A DNA stretch of 64,000 nt. It comes from Enterobacteriaceae bacterium LSJC7 (GTDB lineage Bacteria; Pseudomonadota; Gammaproteobacteria; Enterobacterales; Enterobacteriaceae). Below are positions 49,109 to 61,341 of this stretch, one piece after another. A program made the translations under genes and the position numbers. Numbering within the stretch: the stretch's first letter is position 1; every line of letters begins with the position of its first letter. Below the pieces are notes generated by a model. It saw only the letters and a list, made by a program, of their open reading frames with translations. It was not told the origin of the DNA and did not search any database. The stretch lies in the NCBI GenBank assembly GCA_000302695.1, contig AMFN01000002.1:497948-561947 (forward strand), read 5' to 3'.

Positions 49109-50865
49109 GCGTCGATCATCTCCCCTGGTTTTTTCAGGTAAAAATTGCGGATAGCGTGTGCCGCTTTGAACGCCAGCGCACCCACGGTGCCCGTTGGGTT
49201 GTAGCCCGGGTTTTGTGGGAAGGCCGATGCGCCTACCACAAACAGGTTCGGAACGTTCCAGACCTGCAAATGTTTATTGACCGAGCTGGTGGAGGGGTCA
49301 GCGCCCATAATAAATCCACCAACCACATGAGAGGACTGATACGGCACGCTGTTCCAGTGCCCGCTCATGGCTTTAGACACAATTTCCCGCGGATTCATTG
49401 CCTTCGCGATATCGGCCACTTTGTCGGTGCAGTACTGCGCCATTTTCAGGTCGTTTTCCGGGAAATCGAACGTAATGCGCAGCAGCGGGCGTCCCAGACG
49501 GTCCTTATAATTCGGGTCGAGTGAGAGATAGTTGGTGCGCGTGGTGTAGCTGCTGGCCTCACAACCAATAGACATGGTGCTTTGGTAGTTTTTCACCATC
49601 GCCTCTTTCCAGCCTTTGCCCCATTTTGGGGTGCCCGGCGGGGTGGGGTGATAGTTAATTGGCGCGCCGCCAATGGGCGTCACGCGAATGCTGCCGCCGC
49701 CAAAAAAGCCCAGTCCACTGTGGTCAAAGTTGTCGTTATTGAAGTCATCGATCCCCATGCCGACCGCACCCGCGCCAATAAATGGGTTGAACTTCTTGTC
49801 GTCAAAATAGAGCGTAACGCCGTTGGCGGTCTGGTAGGCGTAGTTACGCCCGGTGGTGCCGGTATTGGTCACTGGATCGTAGGCCTGGCCAATATTGGAT
49901 AACAGCATCAGGCGCACGTTTTCAAAGGTAAAGGCGGCAACAATGACCAGCTTCGCGGGCTGAAACCACTCATCACCGGAGGAGTCGATATACGTCACGC
50001 CGGTTGCTTTACTGGCGCTGCTGTCGGTATTGACTTTAAGCACTTCACAGAAGGTGCGCGCTTCGAAATTGGGCTGGCGCATCAGTGCAGGCAGCACGGT
50101 GGTAATGGCGCTGGCCTTGGAGTAGTTGGCACAACCGTAGTTGGTGCAAAAACCACAAAACGTACACGGCCCCATGGTCACGCCGTACGGGTTGGTATAA
50201 GACTCAGACACCAGAGACGACGGCACCGGGAACGGCGTATAGCCAAGGTTTTTGGCCGCATCAGCAAACAGCACCGGGCCATAAGGCTGCCTGAGCGGTG
50301 GTGTTGGGTACTCGCCTGAACGGGTGCCTTCAAACGGGTTACCGCCTTCCTGCACCTGACCGTTCAGCACGCCCGCTTTACCAGACGTACCCGCCACGCG
50401 CTCAAACGCCATGTAGTGTGGCTCCATCTCTTCCCAGGTCGTGCCCCAGTCCTGCAACACCAGCTCTTCTGGAATGTTGCCATATTTCTCACTGAGATAG
50501 CTTTTGAGACGAAATTCGTTGGGCTGGAAGCGAAAGGTAATGCCCGCCCAGTGGTTACCGGCACCGCCCGTGCCGTTACCCGGGTGGAACGAACCCCAGC
50601 TACGCATGGGCAGGGCAGTCTGGGATGGATTATTACGCATCGTGCAGGTGTTCTGGCGGGTGCGTAGCATCAGCTCCTGGCGCTGCACATAGCGCAGTTC
50701 GTCCGGGGCCGTGGCCACGTTAAAGTCGCGGGCAGTATCGCGCCACGGGCCGCGCTCAATACCCACCACCTGTAGCCCTTCATCGGCAAGCTCTTTAGCA
50801 ATAATGGAACCCGCCCAACCCAGGCCAATCACGACCACGTCGGTTTCACGAAGTTTTTTGACCAT
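49105..50865 (-). CDS. Gluconate 2-dehydrogenase FAD subunit
   Basis: GMC-family flavoprotein of 586 aa, predicted to oxidise D-gluconate to 2-keto-D-gluconate at the periplasmic face. Seen: N-terminal FAD site VVVIGLGWAGSIIAKELADE, the MRSWGSFHPGNGTGGAGNHW block, and the C-terminal GASAFPQNPGYNPTGTVGAL GMC signature. There is no signal peptide; in this enzyme class the flavin subunit is exported as a complex with the Tat-signal small subunit. Sorbosone or 2-ketogluconate dehydrogenases are close alternatives. Confidence 0.9.
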   Translation of the reverse strand: MVKKLRETDVVVIGLGWAGSIIAKELADEGLQVVGIERGPWRDTARDFNVATAPDELRYVQRQELMLRTRQNTCTMRNNPSQTALPMRSWGSFHPGNGTGGAGNHWAGITFRFQPNEFRLKSYLSEKYGNIPEELVLQDWGTTWEEMEPHYMAFERVAGTSGKAGVLNGQVQEGGNPFEGTRSGEYPTPPLRQPYGPVLFADAAKNLGYTPFPVPSSLVSESYTNPYGVTMGPCTFCGFCTNYGCANYSKASAITTVLPALMRQPNFEARTFCEVLKVNTDSSASKATGVTYIDSSGDEWFQPAKLVIVAAFTFENVRLMLLSNIGQAYDPVTNTGTTGRNYAYQTANGVTLYFDDKKFNPFIGAGAVGMGIDDFNNDNFDHSGLGFFGGGSIRVTPIGGAPINYHPTPPGTPKWGKGWKEAMVKNYQSTMSIGCEASSYTTRTNYLSLDPNYKDRLGRPLLRITFDFPENDLKMAQYCTDKVADIAKAMNPREIVSKAMSGHWNSVPYQSSHVVGGFIMGADPSTSSVNKHLQVWNVPNLFVVGASAFPQNPGYNPTGTVGALAFKAAHAIRNFYLKKPGEMIDA

Positions 50866-50868
50866 GGT

Positions 50869-51621
50869 TTATCCTTTTTTCATCCAGTCTGCGCTGCCGG
50901 TGATGCTGACCGGCGTGAGGTGTAAATCCTCGTTATGACGCTCAACAAAATCGCGGTAGTCATAGCGCGCACCGGGGAAACCAATCATTTTCCAGGAAGC
51001 CATGTCGCGGTTGCCGCCGTAAATGGGGTCGGCGAAAAAGCCTTCGGTGGTGTTGCTCAGAACCTGAGCAAAAAACAGCGTACTGTTGATACCGTCGAAC
51101 TGAATATCACCTTTTTCCAGCCCCTGTAGCACCTTGTCCTGCACGTCGCCGCTTAGCTCGTGGAAGCGTTTGTGGTGCTGCTTCTGGGCATACTTATCCA
51201 GCTCCGCCAGACCGAGGCGGTAGCGGTCTCGGGGCGTCAGCGCCGACTGGTCGCCCTGTTCGGGCGTGCCTTCATGGAAGGGGCCTTGCATATACAGACG
51301 TTCAAAATTGCCGTAAAAGCCGTGTAGCTGGCGGTCGATGAACACGGCGCAACCGCAGGCTTTACCGCCGGGGCTGAGTTCGTCTTCGGGAATGAGCCTG
51401 TCGACAATGGCTTCGAGGGTTGCGGCTTCAGCATCAGTGAAGAACAGCCAACCTTGCTGGGTGAACGTTTCAGGGGGGTTATCGGCAAAAGGCTGCCAGC
51501 CGGGAGCGCCGGTGAGAGTCACCGCCTGCGCTTTACCGGTACCCAGAGCCAACGCCGCGCCCGACCATGCAAGAACCTGCCGACGCGTGATGCCCGGCAG
51601 CGTTTTCTGTGGTTTGCGCAT
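50869..51621 (-). CDS. Gluconate 2-dehydrogenase subunit 3 (Tat substrate)
   Basis: Small subunit of the membrane gluconate dehydrogenase complex, 250 aa. The N-terminus has a twin-arginine signal, ITRRQVLAWSGAALALG, ending at about AQA-VTL. The body has the subunit 3 family features EAATLEAIVDRLIPEDELSPG and AKQAC-like KACGCAVFIDRQL. First of the three-gene operon; the next gene starts 3 bases after its stop. Confidence 0.9.
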   Translation of the reverse strand: MRKPQKTLPGITRRQVLAWSGAALALGTGKAQAVTLTGAPGWQPFADNPPETFTQQGWLFFTDAEAATLEAIVDRLIPEDELSPGGKACGCAVFIDRQLHGFYGNFERLYMQGPFHEGTPEQGDQSALTPRDRYRLGLAELDKYAQKQHHKRFHELSGDVQDKVLQGLEKGDIQFDGINSTLFFAQVLSNTTEGFFADPIYGGNRDMASWKMIGFPGARYDYRDFVERHNEDLHLTPVSITGSADWMKKG

Positions 51622-51920
51622 GTTGCTTCCTTAAGAATCGAAAATTGCTGCTGCGGGAAAGAGTTGACGCAGCAAATGATAGCGCTATAAGGGTAGAGTG
51701 TTTTGTTTTGTAAATAAAAGGTTATAACGTGCTTTTAAATGCTTTAATTGTTAAGAAATATTAAATTAACCCTGTGCAATTGCAAAAAATTGCGACATAA
51801 ATAACCGTATAAAAGCGATTGTTATAGTCAGTTGTATGCACCGCAGGCCTCTGTTTTCAACGCTTAACAGGAAAACGCGTTACAATAGCGCTTTTCCCTG
51901 AAAGTGAACGGAGAACGGGT

Positions 51921-52979
51921 GTGCGCCCCGATAAATCCTTAACCGCGTTTGACATCCGACTCTACCGCCACTACCGCGTGGTGCACGGTATCCGTGTTGC
52001 CCTGGCTTTCGTTTTAACGTTTTTAATGGTGCGCTGGCTTGACGTGCCGGAGGGCAGTTGGCCGCTTATTACGCTGGTGGTTATCATGGGGCCCATCTCG
52101 TTTCTGGGAAACGTGGTGCCGCGTGCGTTTGACCGTATTGGCGGGACATTTTTTGGCGCACTACTGGGGCTGGTGGCACTCAAGCTGGAACTGTGGTCAC
52201 TGCCGCTGATGCTTATCTGGTGCGCCGCTGGGATTTTTATTTGCGGCTATCTGGCGTTGGGTAAAAAGCCTTATCAGGCGCTGCTGATTGGTATTACGCT
52301 GTCGGTGGTCGTGGGCGCGCCGACGGGGGATATTGAAACCGCGCTCTGGCGCAGCGGCGATGTGATTTTAGGTTCTCTGCTGGCTATGTTGTTCACCAGC
52401 ATCTGGCCGCAACGTGCGTTTATCCTCTGGCGTATGCAGATGGCCGATTTCTTCACCACCTTTAGCCGCCTGCACCGGGCGGGGATGTCACCTAATCTGG
52501 TGGAGCGCCCGCGCCTTGATAAACCGCTACAAACCATGCTTAACGATGTCGTGAAACTGCGTGCGCTCATCGGCCCTGCCAGTAAAGAAACCCATATTCA
52601 GAAGGCGGTGTTTGAGGGTATTCAGACCGTGAGCCGCAATATTGTTTGTACGCTGGAGATGCAAATCAACGCCTGGTGGGCCTCGCGTGAGAGCCATTTT
52701 GTCATGCTTAACGCCCATACGCTGCGCGATACGCAGCAGATGACGCAGCGCACGTTAGAGGCACTCGCCCAGGCGCTGCATGACGGCAACCCAAGGCCGG
52801 TTAAGCGCAATAGTGAAGAGCTGGCCGGGATAGCCCGCGAGTTGCGTGCGCTGATGCATGAGCGTGAATCGAATATCACCGAAGCCACACCCATTCACGG
52901 CTATGCGTGGCTGAGCCTGGAACTGGCGCGCCAGCTGGAATTACTCTCGCAACTGATGGCCAGGGCGTTGCGTAAATAA
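51921..52979 (+). CDS. yeeA: FUSC-family inner membrane protein YeeA
   Basis: 352-aa protein, same length as E. coli YeeA, with about six N-terminal helices (GIRVALAFVLTFLMVRWL, GSWPLITLVVIMGPISF, LPLMLIWCAAGIFICGYLAL) and a cytoplasmic helical domain. It belongs to the fusaric-acid-resistance/AaeB-like transporter group; substrate unknown. Start GTG 51921, as in E. coli, after CGGAGAACGG. Divergent from the gluconate dehydrogenase operon. Confidence 0.92.
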   Translation: MRPDKSLTAFDIRLYRHYRVVHGIRVALAFVLTFLMVRWLDVPEGSWPLITLVVIMGPISFLGNVVPRAFDRIGGTFFGALLGLVALKLELWSLPLMLIWCAAGIFICGYLALGKKPYQALLIGITLSVVVGAPTGDIETALWRSGDVILGSLLAMLFTSIWPQRAFILWRMQMADFFTTFSRLHRAGMSPNLVERPRLDKPLQTMLNDVVKLRALIGPASKETHIQKAVFEGIQTVSRNIVCTLEMQINAWWASRESHFVMLNAHTLRDTQQMTQRTLEALAQALHDGNPRPVKRNSEELAGIARELRALMHERESNITEATPIHGYAWLSLELARQLELLSQLMARALRK

Positions 52980-53146
52980 GCGCCTCGCACATCAGGTTGT
53001 TTCGATTCAGCGTGATTTAAGGTTATGATAAAAGAAATGTCTTAAGCGCGAAGACAACCAGTGTCATAGACAGTCGCTATCCTTTAAGCTGACGGGTAGC
53101 GGTAGTCTGAAAGAGAATCCGAGTCTCAAATAGCAGGGGTGTCAAA

Positions 53147-53467
53147 ATGGAAAATACCAAGCAGTCTTTTCATGACGTACTGGAGTTTGTGCGTCTGTTT
53201 CGCCGCAAAAACAAGCTCAAGCGAGAAATTCAGGACGTTGAGAAAAAAATTCGTGATAACCAGAAGCGCGTACTGCTGCTGGACAACCTGAGCGACTACA
53301 TCAAGCCGGGCATGAGCGTTGAAGCTATCCAGGAAATCATTGCCAGCATGAAGACCGACTATGAAGACCGCGTGGATGATTACATCATCAAAAACGCTGA
53401 ACTGTCGAAAGAACGTCGCGAAATCTCCGATAAGCTCAAAACCATGGGCGAGCCGAAAAGCGCGTAA
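53147..53467 (+). CDS. yeeX: UPF0265 protein YeeX
   Basis: 106-aa highly charged, almost wholly coiled-coil cytosolic protein of the DUF496 family; function unknown. [20 protein letters not shown] and [18 protein letters not shown] match E. coli YeeX. Follows yeeA in the same direction with a gap of 167 bases. Confidence 0.93.
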   Translation: MENTKQSFHDVLEFVRLFRRKNKLKREIQDVEKKIRDNQKRVLLLDNLSDYIKPGMSVEAIQEIIASMKTDYEDRVDDYIIKNAELSKERREISDKLKTMGEPKSA

Positions 53468-53493
53468 ATCCCACAGGGTTGCTCTGAAGCATG

Positions 53494-53523
53494 ATGCCAG
53501 TCAGTTACTGACTGGCATTTTTT
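53494..53523. terminator. yeeX terminator
   Basis: ATGCCAGTCAG (53494-53504) and CTGACTGGCAT (53508-53518) form an 11-bp stem around TTA, with six T residues on the plus strand; lies between convergent yeeX and the EntD-like gene. Confidence 0.88.
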
Positions 53524-53541
53524 ATGCGTTGTGTGCCTGCG

Positions 53542-54267
53542 TTATCTGCTCTCGCTTATCAGCGTTGTGATAAACGGTGCATCATATTGCCAGAAGCCAC
53601 AAAAGCGCTGGCCTGCCTGTAGCGCAGGAGTGAGGGTTTGATTCAGCTCAAGCGTAAACACCCCGTTACCCACTGCAACCAGTGAAGCCGCATCAAAGCC
53701 AAAAAACGCCCGCACCTCTGGCCACAGCGCCTTATAAAGACTCTCCTTGGCAGAAAAGACCAGCAAAACGCCAAGCGCAGTGTCCTGCATGTATTGCCCA
53801 AGCAGCGCTCTTTCACCTGCATCTGTCACCTCTGATGCAGTCTCCAGCATCGTCTGGCGGTCAAAGTGCTCGGTATCTATGCCAATACGCCACGCCGCTG
53901 TGCCACACACGGCAACGGCCAGCGCCTGGTTTTCCGCGTGGCTGATGGAGCCAAAAACGCCACCGGGCCAGTGCGGTGCGCGCTGCGCCGAGCGTTCCAC
54001 CACGCCCGTTATCCGAAGTGCCGTCAACAACTGTTGGCTGCACCAGCGTCCTGCCAGGTACTCCGCACGTCGTTTTATGACCGCGCCCGCCAGCTCGGCA
54101 GGAAAAGGGATGTTGAGTTCTGAAAACAGCGCATCGTTATAGTGTGCACGTTCAAACGTTGCGCGACAAAAACGCACCTGCGGCAGCGCGCTAACGACAC
54201 CTTCGCTAGCCAGGGGGAGAAAAGGCGCGAGCGATGAGTGGCTGAGGGTTTGCAACATGGGCTGCAT
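53542..54267 (-). CDS. EntD-like 4'-phosphopantetheinyl transferase
   Basis: 241-aa Sfp/EntD-type enzyme expected to attach phosphopantetheine to carrier domains of siderophore or other non-ribosomal peptide synthetases. Seen: KRRAEYLAGRWCSQQLL (CoA contacts), GSISHAENQALAVAV, Mg-binding GIDTEHF and FSAKESLYKALWP. No synthetase or ent gene is in the window. Divergent from lacZ. Could be the EntD of the strain moved from its cluster, or a second enzyme. Start at 54267 or ATG 54258. Confidence 0.87.
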   Translation of the reverse strand: MQPMLQTLSHSSLAPFLPLASEGVVSALPQVRFCRATFERAHYNDALFSELNIPFPAELAGAVIKRRAEYLAGRWCSQQLLTALRITGVVERSAQRAPHWPGGVFGSISHAENQALAVAVCGTAAWRIGIDTEHFDRQTMLETASEVTDAGERALLGQYMQDTALGVLLVFSAKESLYKALWPEVRAFFGFDAASLVAVGNGVFTLELNQTLTPALQAGQRFCGFWQYDAPFITTLISESR

Positions 54268-54365
54268 CCGTGAACAAAAAACGCATCATAACACGCGAAC
54301 GTTGTTGGGTTTTCCCGAGATGGGCCGCAAAAAATACGTCGCTGTAAAACGGAACACTTTTCTTT

Positions 54366-54381
54366 TGTGAAAGTGGTCAAC
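54366..54381 (+). promoter_or_regulatory. Candidate CRP site of lacZ
   Basis: TGTGAAAGTGGTCAAC fits TGTGA-N6-TCACA in the first half and three bases of the second; 80 bases before the lacZ start. It is only a candidate. Confidence 0.4.
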
Positions 54382-54395
54382 AGTTGCCACTGATT

Positions 54396-57559
<3,164 letters not shown>

Positions 57560-57747
57560 ATCACAGGCGTGTGCTGCCAGAAGCGTATTGTTTGATTACG
57601 GTATGAAACAGCACAGGTTTTCTGACAAACCCGCCGCCACGCGTGTATGGCGGCTATTTTCAGGGCATGGTCAATGCCCGCAACAGACGCTTTGCAAACA
57701 CAAAGGCAGCGCGGTCAAATCGGCCAGATACTGTAGGCGCCAGGACA

Positions 57748-57757
57748 GGGGGGGGGG
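57748..57757. repeat. G10 homopolymer
   Basis: Ten G residues lie 5 bases beyond the stop of the GNAT gene, between it and lacZ. It is outside both reading frames. Such tracts are prone to length change and to sequencing error. Confidence 0.6.
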
Positions 57758-57762
57758 CACGT

Positions 57763-58284
57763 TTAAAGCGGCATCACCATTTCATGCCAGGCCATGCCGC
57801 CGTGGTCGGATGCAGAAGGGCGCACGTAGCGATAGCCCATTTTTTGATACAGCGGCACGTGGCGCGCTTTGCACATTAAGTGGATTTCCGTTTTGCCCAG
57901 CGCGCGCATCTGGTTGATAAACGTTGCCATCATTGGGCTTGCCAGGCCTTTTCCCTGCCAGGCCGGGTCGATAACAACGGACATGATCACCACCTTTGGT
58001 GCATCTGCATCGTGACCAACCAGCTCCTTAAACGCTTCGTCAGACATCTCCACGTCCCAGGCGCAGCCGCTGTTAATGAAGCCAATGACGGTGCCTTGTT
58101 GCTCCATCACCAGAAATCCCTGTGGGTAACCTGCGATGCGCAGCGTAATTTTCTCAAGTGTTGCGGCCTCATCGCCTTCATACGCTGTACGTTCAATCTC
58201 ATAACAGCGTGGTGCATCCGCTTCCGTGGCCGTGCGCCATGTAACATTTGACAAAATAGTGTCCTCATTATGAAAGTGGCGCAT
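57763..58284 (-). CDS. GNAT-family N-acetyltransferase
   Basis: 173-aa acetyltransferase of unknown substrate. Seen: VIMSVVIDPAWQGKGLASPM with the Q-x-x-G-x-G/A acetyl-CoA loop, a conserved core beta-strand pattern, and C-terminal ARHVPLYQKMGYRYV. Start ATG 58284 has AGGA upstream; TTG 58254, after GAGGA, would give 163 aa beginning at SNVTWRTATE and is also reasonable. Divergent from a LysR gene, which may control it. Confidence 0.85.
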   Translation of the reverse strand: MRHFHNEDTILSNVTWRTATEADAPRCYEIERTAYEGDEAATLEKITLRIAGYPQGFLVMEQQGTVIGFINSGCAWDVEMSDEAFKELVGHDADAPKVVIMSVVIDPAWQGKGLASPMMATFINQMRALGKTEIHLMCKARHVPLYQKMGYRYVRPSASDHGGMAWHEMVMPL

Positions 58285-58342
58285 AGTTTATCCTGCTTTC
58301 AGGGGGTATAACGTGCAATGTTTTCAGCATGGAATGAGAGTT

Positions 58343-59275
58343 ATGCATAATGCTTTACGACGCCTTGATTTAAACCTGCTGCTGGTTTTTGATGTACTGT
58401 TGCGCACCCGCAGCGTTACGCTGGCCGCTCAGGAACTGTCACTGAGCCAGTCCGCATGCAGCCACGCGCTGGCCCGCTTGCGTGAAGCGCTGGACGACAG
58501 GTTATTTATACGCAACGGCGGAATAATGCAGCCAACGCCGCTGGCACAACGCCTGGCGCCCTCCATCAGCGCCACGCTGAATACGCTCTCCGGCTGTCTT
58601 GCTGAAGCGCAGCATTTCGACCCGGCAACCAGCCGACAAATTTTTACCTGCGCGGCGACCGATTACACCGGCTTTGCGTTATTGCCGCATTTTATCAGCC
58701 GTCTGCAACAGCAGGCACCGCTGGTGCATATCAACATTGTGCAGTCGCGCTCGGCCGACTCGCTGGATGACCTGCGCGCCGGACGCATTGATTTTTCGCT
58801 GGGATTTGGCGGAGAGCCAGAATCGCTGCCGGATGATATCCGGGCGGTTGATGGCTTTACTGATGACTATGTGGTGATGGCTCGCACCCGGCACCCGGTG
58901 GTGGGCGCGCGTCTTACGCTTGAGCGTTATCTGGCCTGTCGGCACATTGTGATACGCCCCTGGCACGATGAGCCAGGTGTTATTGACAGCATTCTGGCGC
59001 AGCAGGGGCTGGAGCGCCAGATAGCGCTACAGCTTCCTACCATGATGGGTACACCGTTTATCGTGGCGCAATCCGACCTTTTAATCACCCTGCCGCGCCA
59101 TGCGGCGCGTACCTTCACTCACCTTGCCGGACTGGATATTTTCCCCGTGCCGTTCGCCACACCAGAATACACGCTGCGAGTCTGGTCGCATTGCTCAGCA
59201 GAAAGCAGCGGCGCCCATCGTTGGATAGAAAAGCGTCTGCTCGAGGCGATGAGCGGCAAAGGGGAAGAAGGGTAA
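58343..59275 (+). CDS. LysR-type transcriptional regulator
   Basis: Cytosolic regulator of 310 aa from ATG 58343. Seen: N-terminal winged helix-turn-helix (LRRLDLNLLLVFDVLLRTRS, LAAQELSLSQSACSHALARL) and a substrate-binding domain of the PBP2/NahR-like type. A GTG at 58313 with AGGGGG upstream would add 10 residues. Divergent from the GNAT gene with about 58 bases between, the usual arrangement for a LysR regulator and its target; effector unknown. Confidence 0.88.
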   Translation: MHNALRRLDLNLLLVFDVLLRTRSVTLAAQELSLSQSACSHALARLREALDDRLFIRNGGIMQPTPLAQRLAPSISATLNTLSGCLAEAQHFDPATSRQIFTCAATDYTGFALLPHFISRLQQQAPLVHINIVQSRSADSLDDLRAGRIDFSLGFGGEPESLPDDIRAVDGFTDDYVVMARTRHPVVGARLTLERYLACRHIVIRPWHDEPGVIDSILAQQGLERQIALQLPTMMGTPFIVAQSDLLITLPRHAARTFTHLAGLDIFPVPFATPEYTLRVWSHCSAESSGAHRWIEKRLLEAMSGKGEEG

Positions 59276-59305
59276 GGCTGGGGAAAATCAGCAACCAGAA
59301 AAGCA

Positions 59306-59332
59306 AAAAGCCCGCATTATGCGGGCTTTTTA
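59306..59332. terminator. Bidirectional terminator, LysR gene and tRNA-Asn
   Basis: AAAAAGCCCGCAT and ATGCGGGCTTTTT form a long perfect stem; T runs occur on both strands, so it can end the LysR transcript and the tRNA-Asn transcript. Confidence 0.88.
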
Positions 59333-59337
59333 AAATA

Positions 59338-59413
59338 TGGCTCCTCTGACTGGACTCGAACCAGTGACATACGGATTAACAGTCCGCCGTTCTACCGACT
59401 GAACTACAGAGGA
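59338..59413 (-). tRNA. tRNA-Asn(GTT)
   Basis: 76-nt tRNA with CCA encoded. Acceptor TCCTCTG pairs with CAGAGGA, T arm GGTTCGAGTCC, anticodon GTT (plus-strand AAC at 59378-59380). Located by yeeO, the position of one of the asn tRNA genes of E. coli. Confidence 0.96.
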
Positions 59414-59428
59414 ATCGTGTGGAGGCTT

Positions 59429-59456
59429 ATCTTAGCGGCGAAAAACATTTTGTCAA
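59429..59456 (-). promoter_or_regulatory. tRNA-Asn promoter
   Basis: Minus-strand TTGACA (59451-59456) and TAAGAT (59429-59434) with 16 bases between, 15 bases before the tRNA 5' end. Confidence 0.78.
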
Positions 59457-59603
59457 ACGTTGTGCGCGGCTGATAGCTTTAACTGATTAATTCTTCATCG
59501 CTTTGCGGGCGGTAACGCAAATTGGGGTACTAAATCCCTTTGCAGGATAAGTATTTGTGGCCCATCATTGAAAAGTTGTTTCACTCTCTGAAGCGGGCTT
59601 CGC

Positions 59604-61034
59604 TTGAAACTCTCTACCTCTGTGCGCACGCTCATTGAGCGCACCCCCTGGTACCCGCGTCGTCGCAGTTACCGGACATTATTCTGGCGTGAAATCATGC
59701 CGTTGGCCGTGCCTATTTTCCTCGAAAACACCTGCGTAATGCTGATGGGCGTGCTGAGTACATTTCTGGTGAGCTGGCTTGGCAAAGAGGCAATGGCGGG
59801 CGTCGGTATGGCCGACAGCTTCAACATGGTAATTCTGGCTTTTTTTGCTGCGGTCGACCTTGGAACCACGGTAGTGGTGGCCTTTAGCCTTGGCAAGCGG
59901 CAGGGCAAGCGTGCGAGGGCGGCGACGCGCCAGTCGCTGGTGCTGATGACGCTGGTGGCGGTGCTGCTTACTGTATTGATTCACGCCGTGGGCGAGCAGA
60001 TTGTGGATTTTATCGCCGGAGCCGCCACGCCGCAGGTAAAAGCGCTGGCGCTCAACTACCTGGAGTTAACGGCCTGGAGTTACCCGGCGGCGGCCATTGC
60101 GCTTATTGGTAGCGGTGCACTGCGTGGCGCGGGTAACACCCGCATACCGCTGCTTATCAACGGCGGTATGAATATCCTCAATATCATTATCAGCAGCGTG
60201 TTGATTTATGGCCTGTTTTCCTGGCCGGGGCTGGGGTTTGCCGGTGCCGGGCTTGGGATCACCCTTTCCCGCTACATTGGCGCTATAGGAATTTTATGGG
60301 TGCTGATGAGAGGCTATAAATCGCTGCGTATTTCGCTGCGCAGTTATTTTCGCCCGCTTAATTTCTCCATTCTTTATGAAGTGTTGGGTATCGGCATTCC
60401 GGCGAGTATTGAGTCGGTGCTGTTCAACGGCGGTAAGCTGCTGACCCAGATGTTTGTCGCAGGCATGGGCACCAGCGTGATTGCGGGTAATTTTATTGCC
60501 TTTTCTATCGCTGGGCTGATTAACCTGCCGGGTAACGCGCTGGGTTCAGCCTCAACTATCATCACCGGCCGTCGGCTGGGTAAAGGACAGCCAGGGCAGG
60601 CAGAGCGGCAGTTGCGCCATGTGTTCTGGCTCTCGACTCTGGGGCTAACGGCCATCGCCTGGCTCAGCGCGCCGTTTGCCGGACTGATGGCGTCGTTTTA
60701 CACCCGCGACCCGGATGTGACGCAGGTGGTGAAAGAGCTTATCTGGCTTAACGCATTGTTTATGCCGATATGGGCAGCCTCCTGGGTGCTGCCTGCGGGC
60801 CTGAAAGGGGCGCGTGACGCGCGTTTTGCCATGTGGGTTTCCATGCTGGGGATGTGGGGTTGCCGCGTGGTAGCAGGTTACACGCTGGGCGTACTGCTTG
60901 GCTGGGGGGTTATTGGCGTCTGGCTTGGGATGTTCCTTGACTGGGCGGTGCGTGCTGCACTGTTTTACTGGCGTATGGTCAGCGGTCGCTGGCTGTGGAA
61001 ATATCCGCGTGCGGCGAAAAACACAAGCAAATAA
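59604..61034 (+). CDS. yeeO: MATE-family efflux protein YeeO
   Basis: Twelve-helix multidrug and toxin extrusion transporter, 476 aa; E. coli YeeO exports flavins and dipeptides. Strong match to E. coli YeeO from FWREIMPLAVPIFLENTCVM to the RWLWKYPR end. Start taken as TTG 59604; the E. coli protein is annotated with a longer N-terminus and the true start is uncertain. Sits beside tRNA-Asn as in E. coli. Confidence 0.92.
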   Translation: MKLSTSVRTLIERTPWYPRRRSYRTLFWREIMPLAVPIFLENTCVMLMGVLSTFLVSWLGKEAMAGVGMADSFNMVILAFFAAVDLGTTVVVAFSLGKRQGKRARAATRQSLVLMTLVAVLLTVLIHAVGEQIVDFIAGAATPQVKALALNYLELTAWSYPAAAIALIGSGALRGAGNTRIPLLINGGMNILNIIISSVLIYGLFSWPGLGFAGAGLGITLSRYIGAIGILWVLMRGYKSLRISLRSYFRPLNFSILYEVLGIGIPASIESVLFNGGKLLTQMFVAGMGTSVIAGNFIAFSIAGLINLPGNALGSASTIITGRRLGKGQPGQAERQLRHVFWLSTLGLTAIAWLSAPFAGLMASFYTRDPDVTQVVKELIWLNALFMPIWAASWVLPAGLKGARDARFAMWVSMLGMWGCRVVAGYTLGVLLGWGVIGVWLGMFLDWAVRAALFYWRMVSGRWLWKYPRAAKNTSK

Positions 61035-61108
61035 CAAGCAGTTGGGCTTATTCACGTGGCCCGCTGCATCAGCATTACACTTTTCTAAAAAATAACAAAC
61101 ATAAATTA

Positions 61109-61144
61109 GTTAACACAAACAGGTTGTTAGCCTGTTTTGTTAAC
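61109..61144 (+). promoter_or_regulatory. Imperfect long inverted repeat upstream of gcd-like gene
   Basis: GTTAACACAAACAGG (61109-61123) and CCTGTTTTGTTAAC (61131-61144) pair fully apart from one extra C. It may be the yeeO terminator or an operator for the dehydrogenase gene; no T run directly follows. Confidence 0.5.
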
Positions 61145-61242
61145 TATTTGTGCGTTTTTGGCGCAGGGTTTTACATTGACGAACCAAAAGATTCGTCGCA
61201 ATATCCTGCCACCTGTTTGTTGAATATATCCTCTCGTCACTC

Positions 61243-61262
61243 GCGACGGCGGCCGCCGTCGC
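61243..61262. promoter_or_regulatory. 20-bp perfect palindrome
   Basis: GCGACGGCGGCCGCCGTCGC is a perfect 20-base palindrome 79 bases before the dehydrogenase start, in otherwise AT-rich sequence. Operator or leader hairpin; not a known site to me. Confidence 0.5.
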
Positions 61263-61341
61263 CCGTGCCCGACAAGCAAGCGGGCCAGCGTTGATTCACT
61301 TCTCAAAACGACAACATTTATTATTCAGGAGATGCTTTGCT

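Noticed and set aside
59338-59603. Genomic island at tRNA-Asn
   Set aside because: No integrase and no direct repeat of the tRNA 3' end was seen; yeeO follows as in E. coli.
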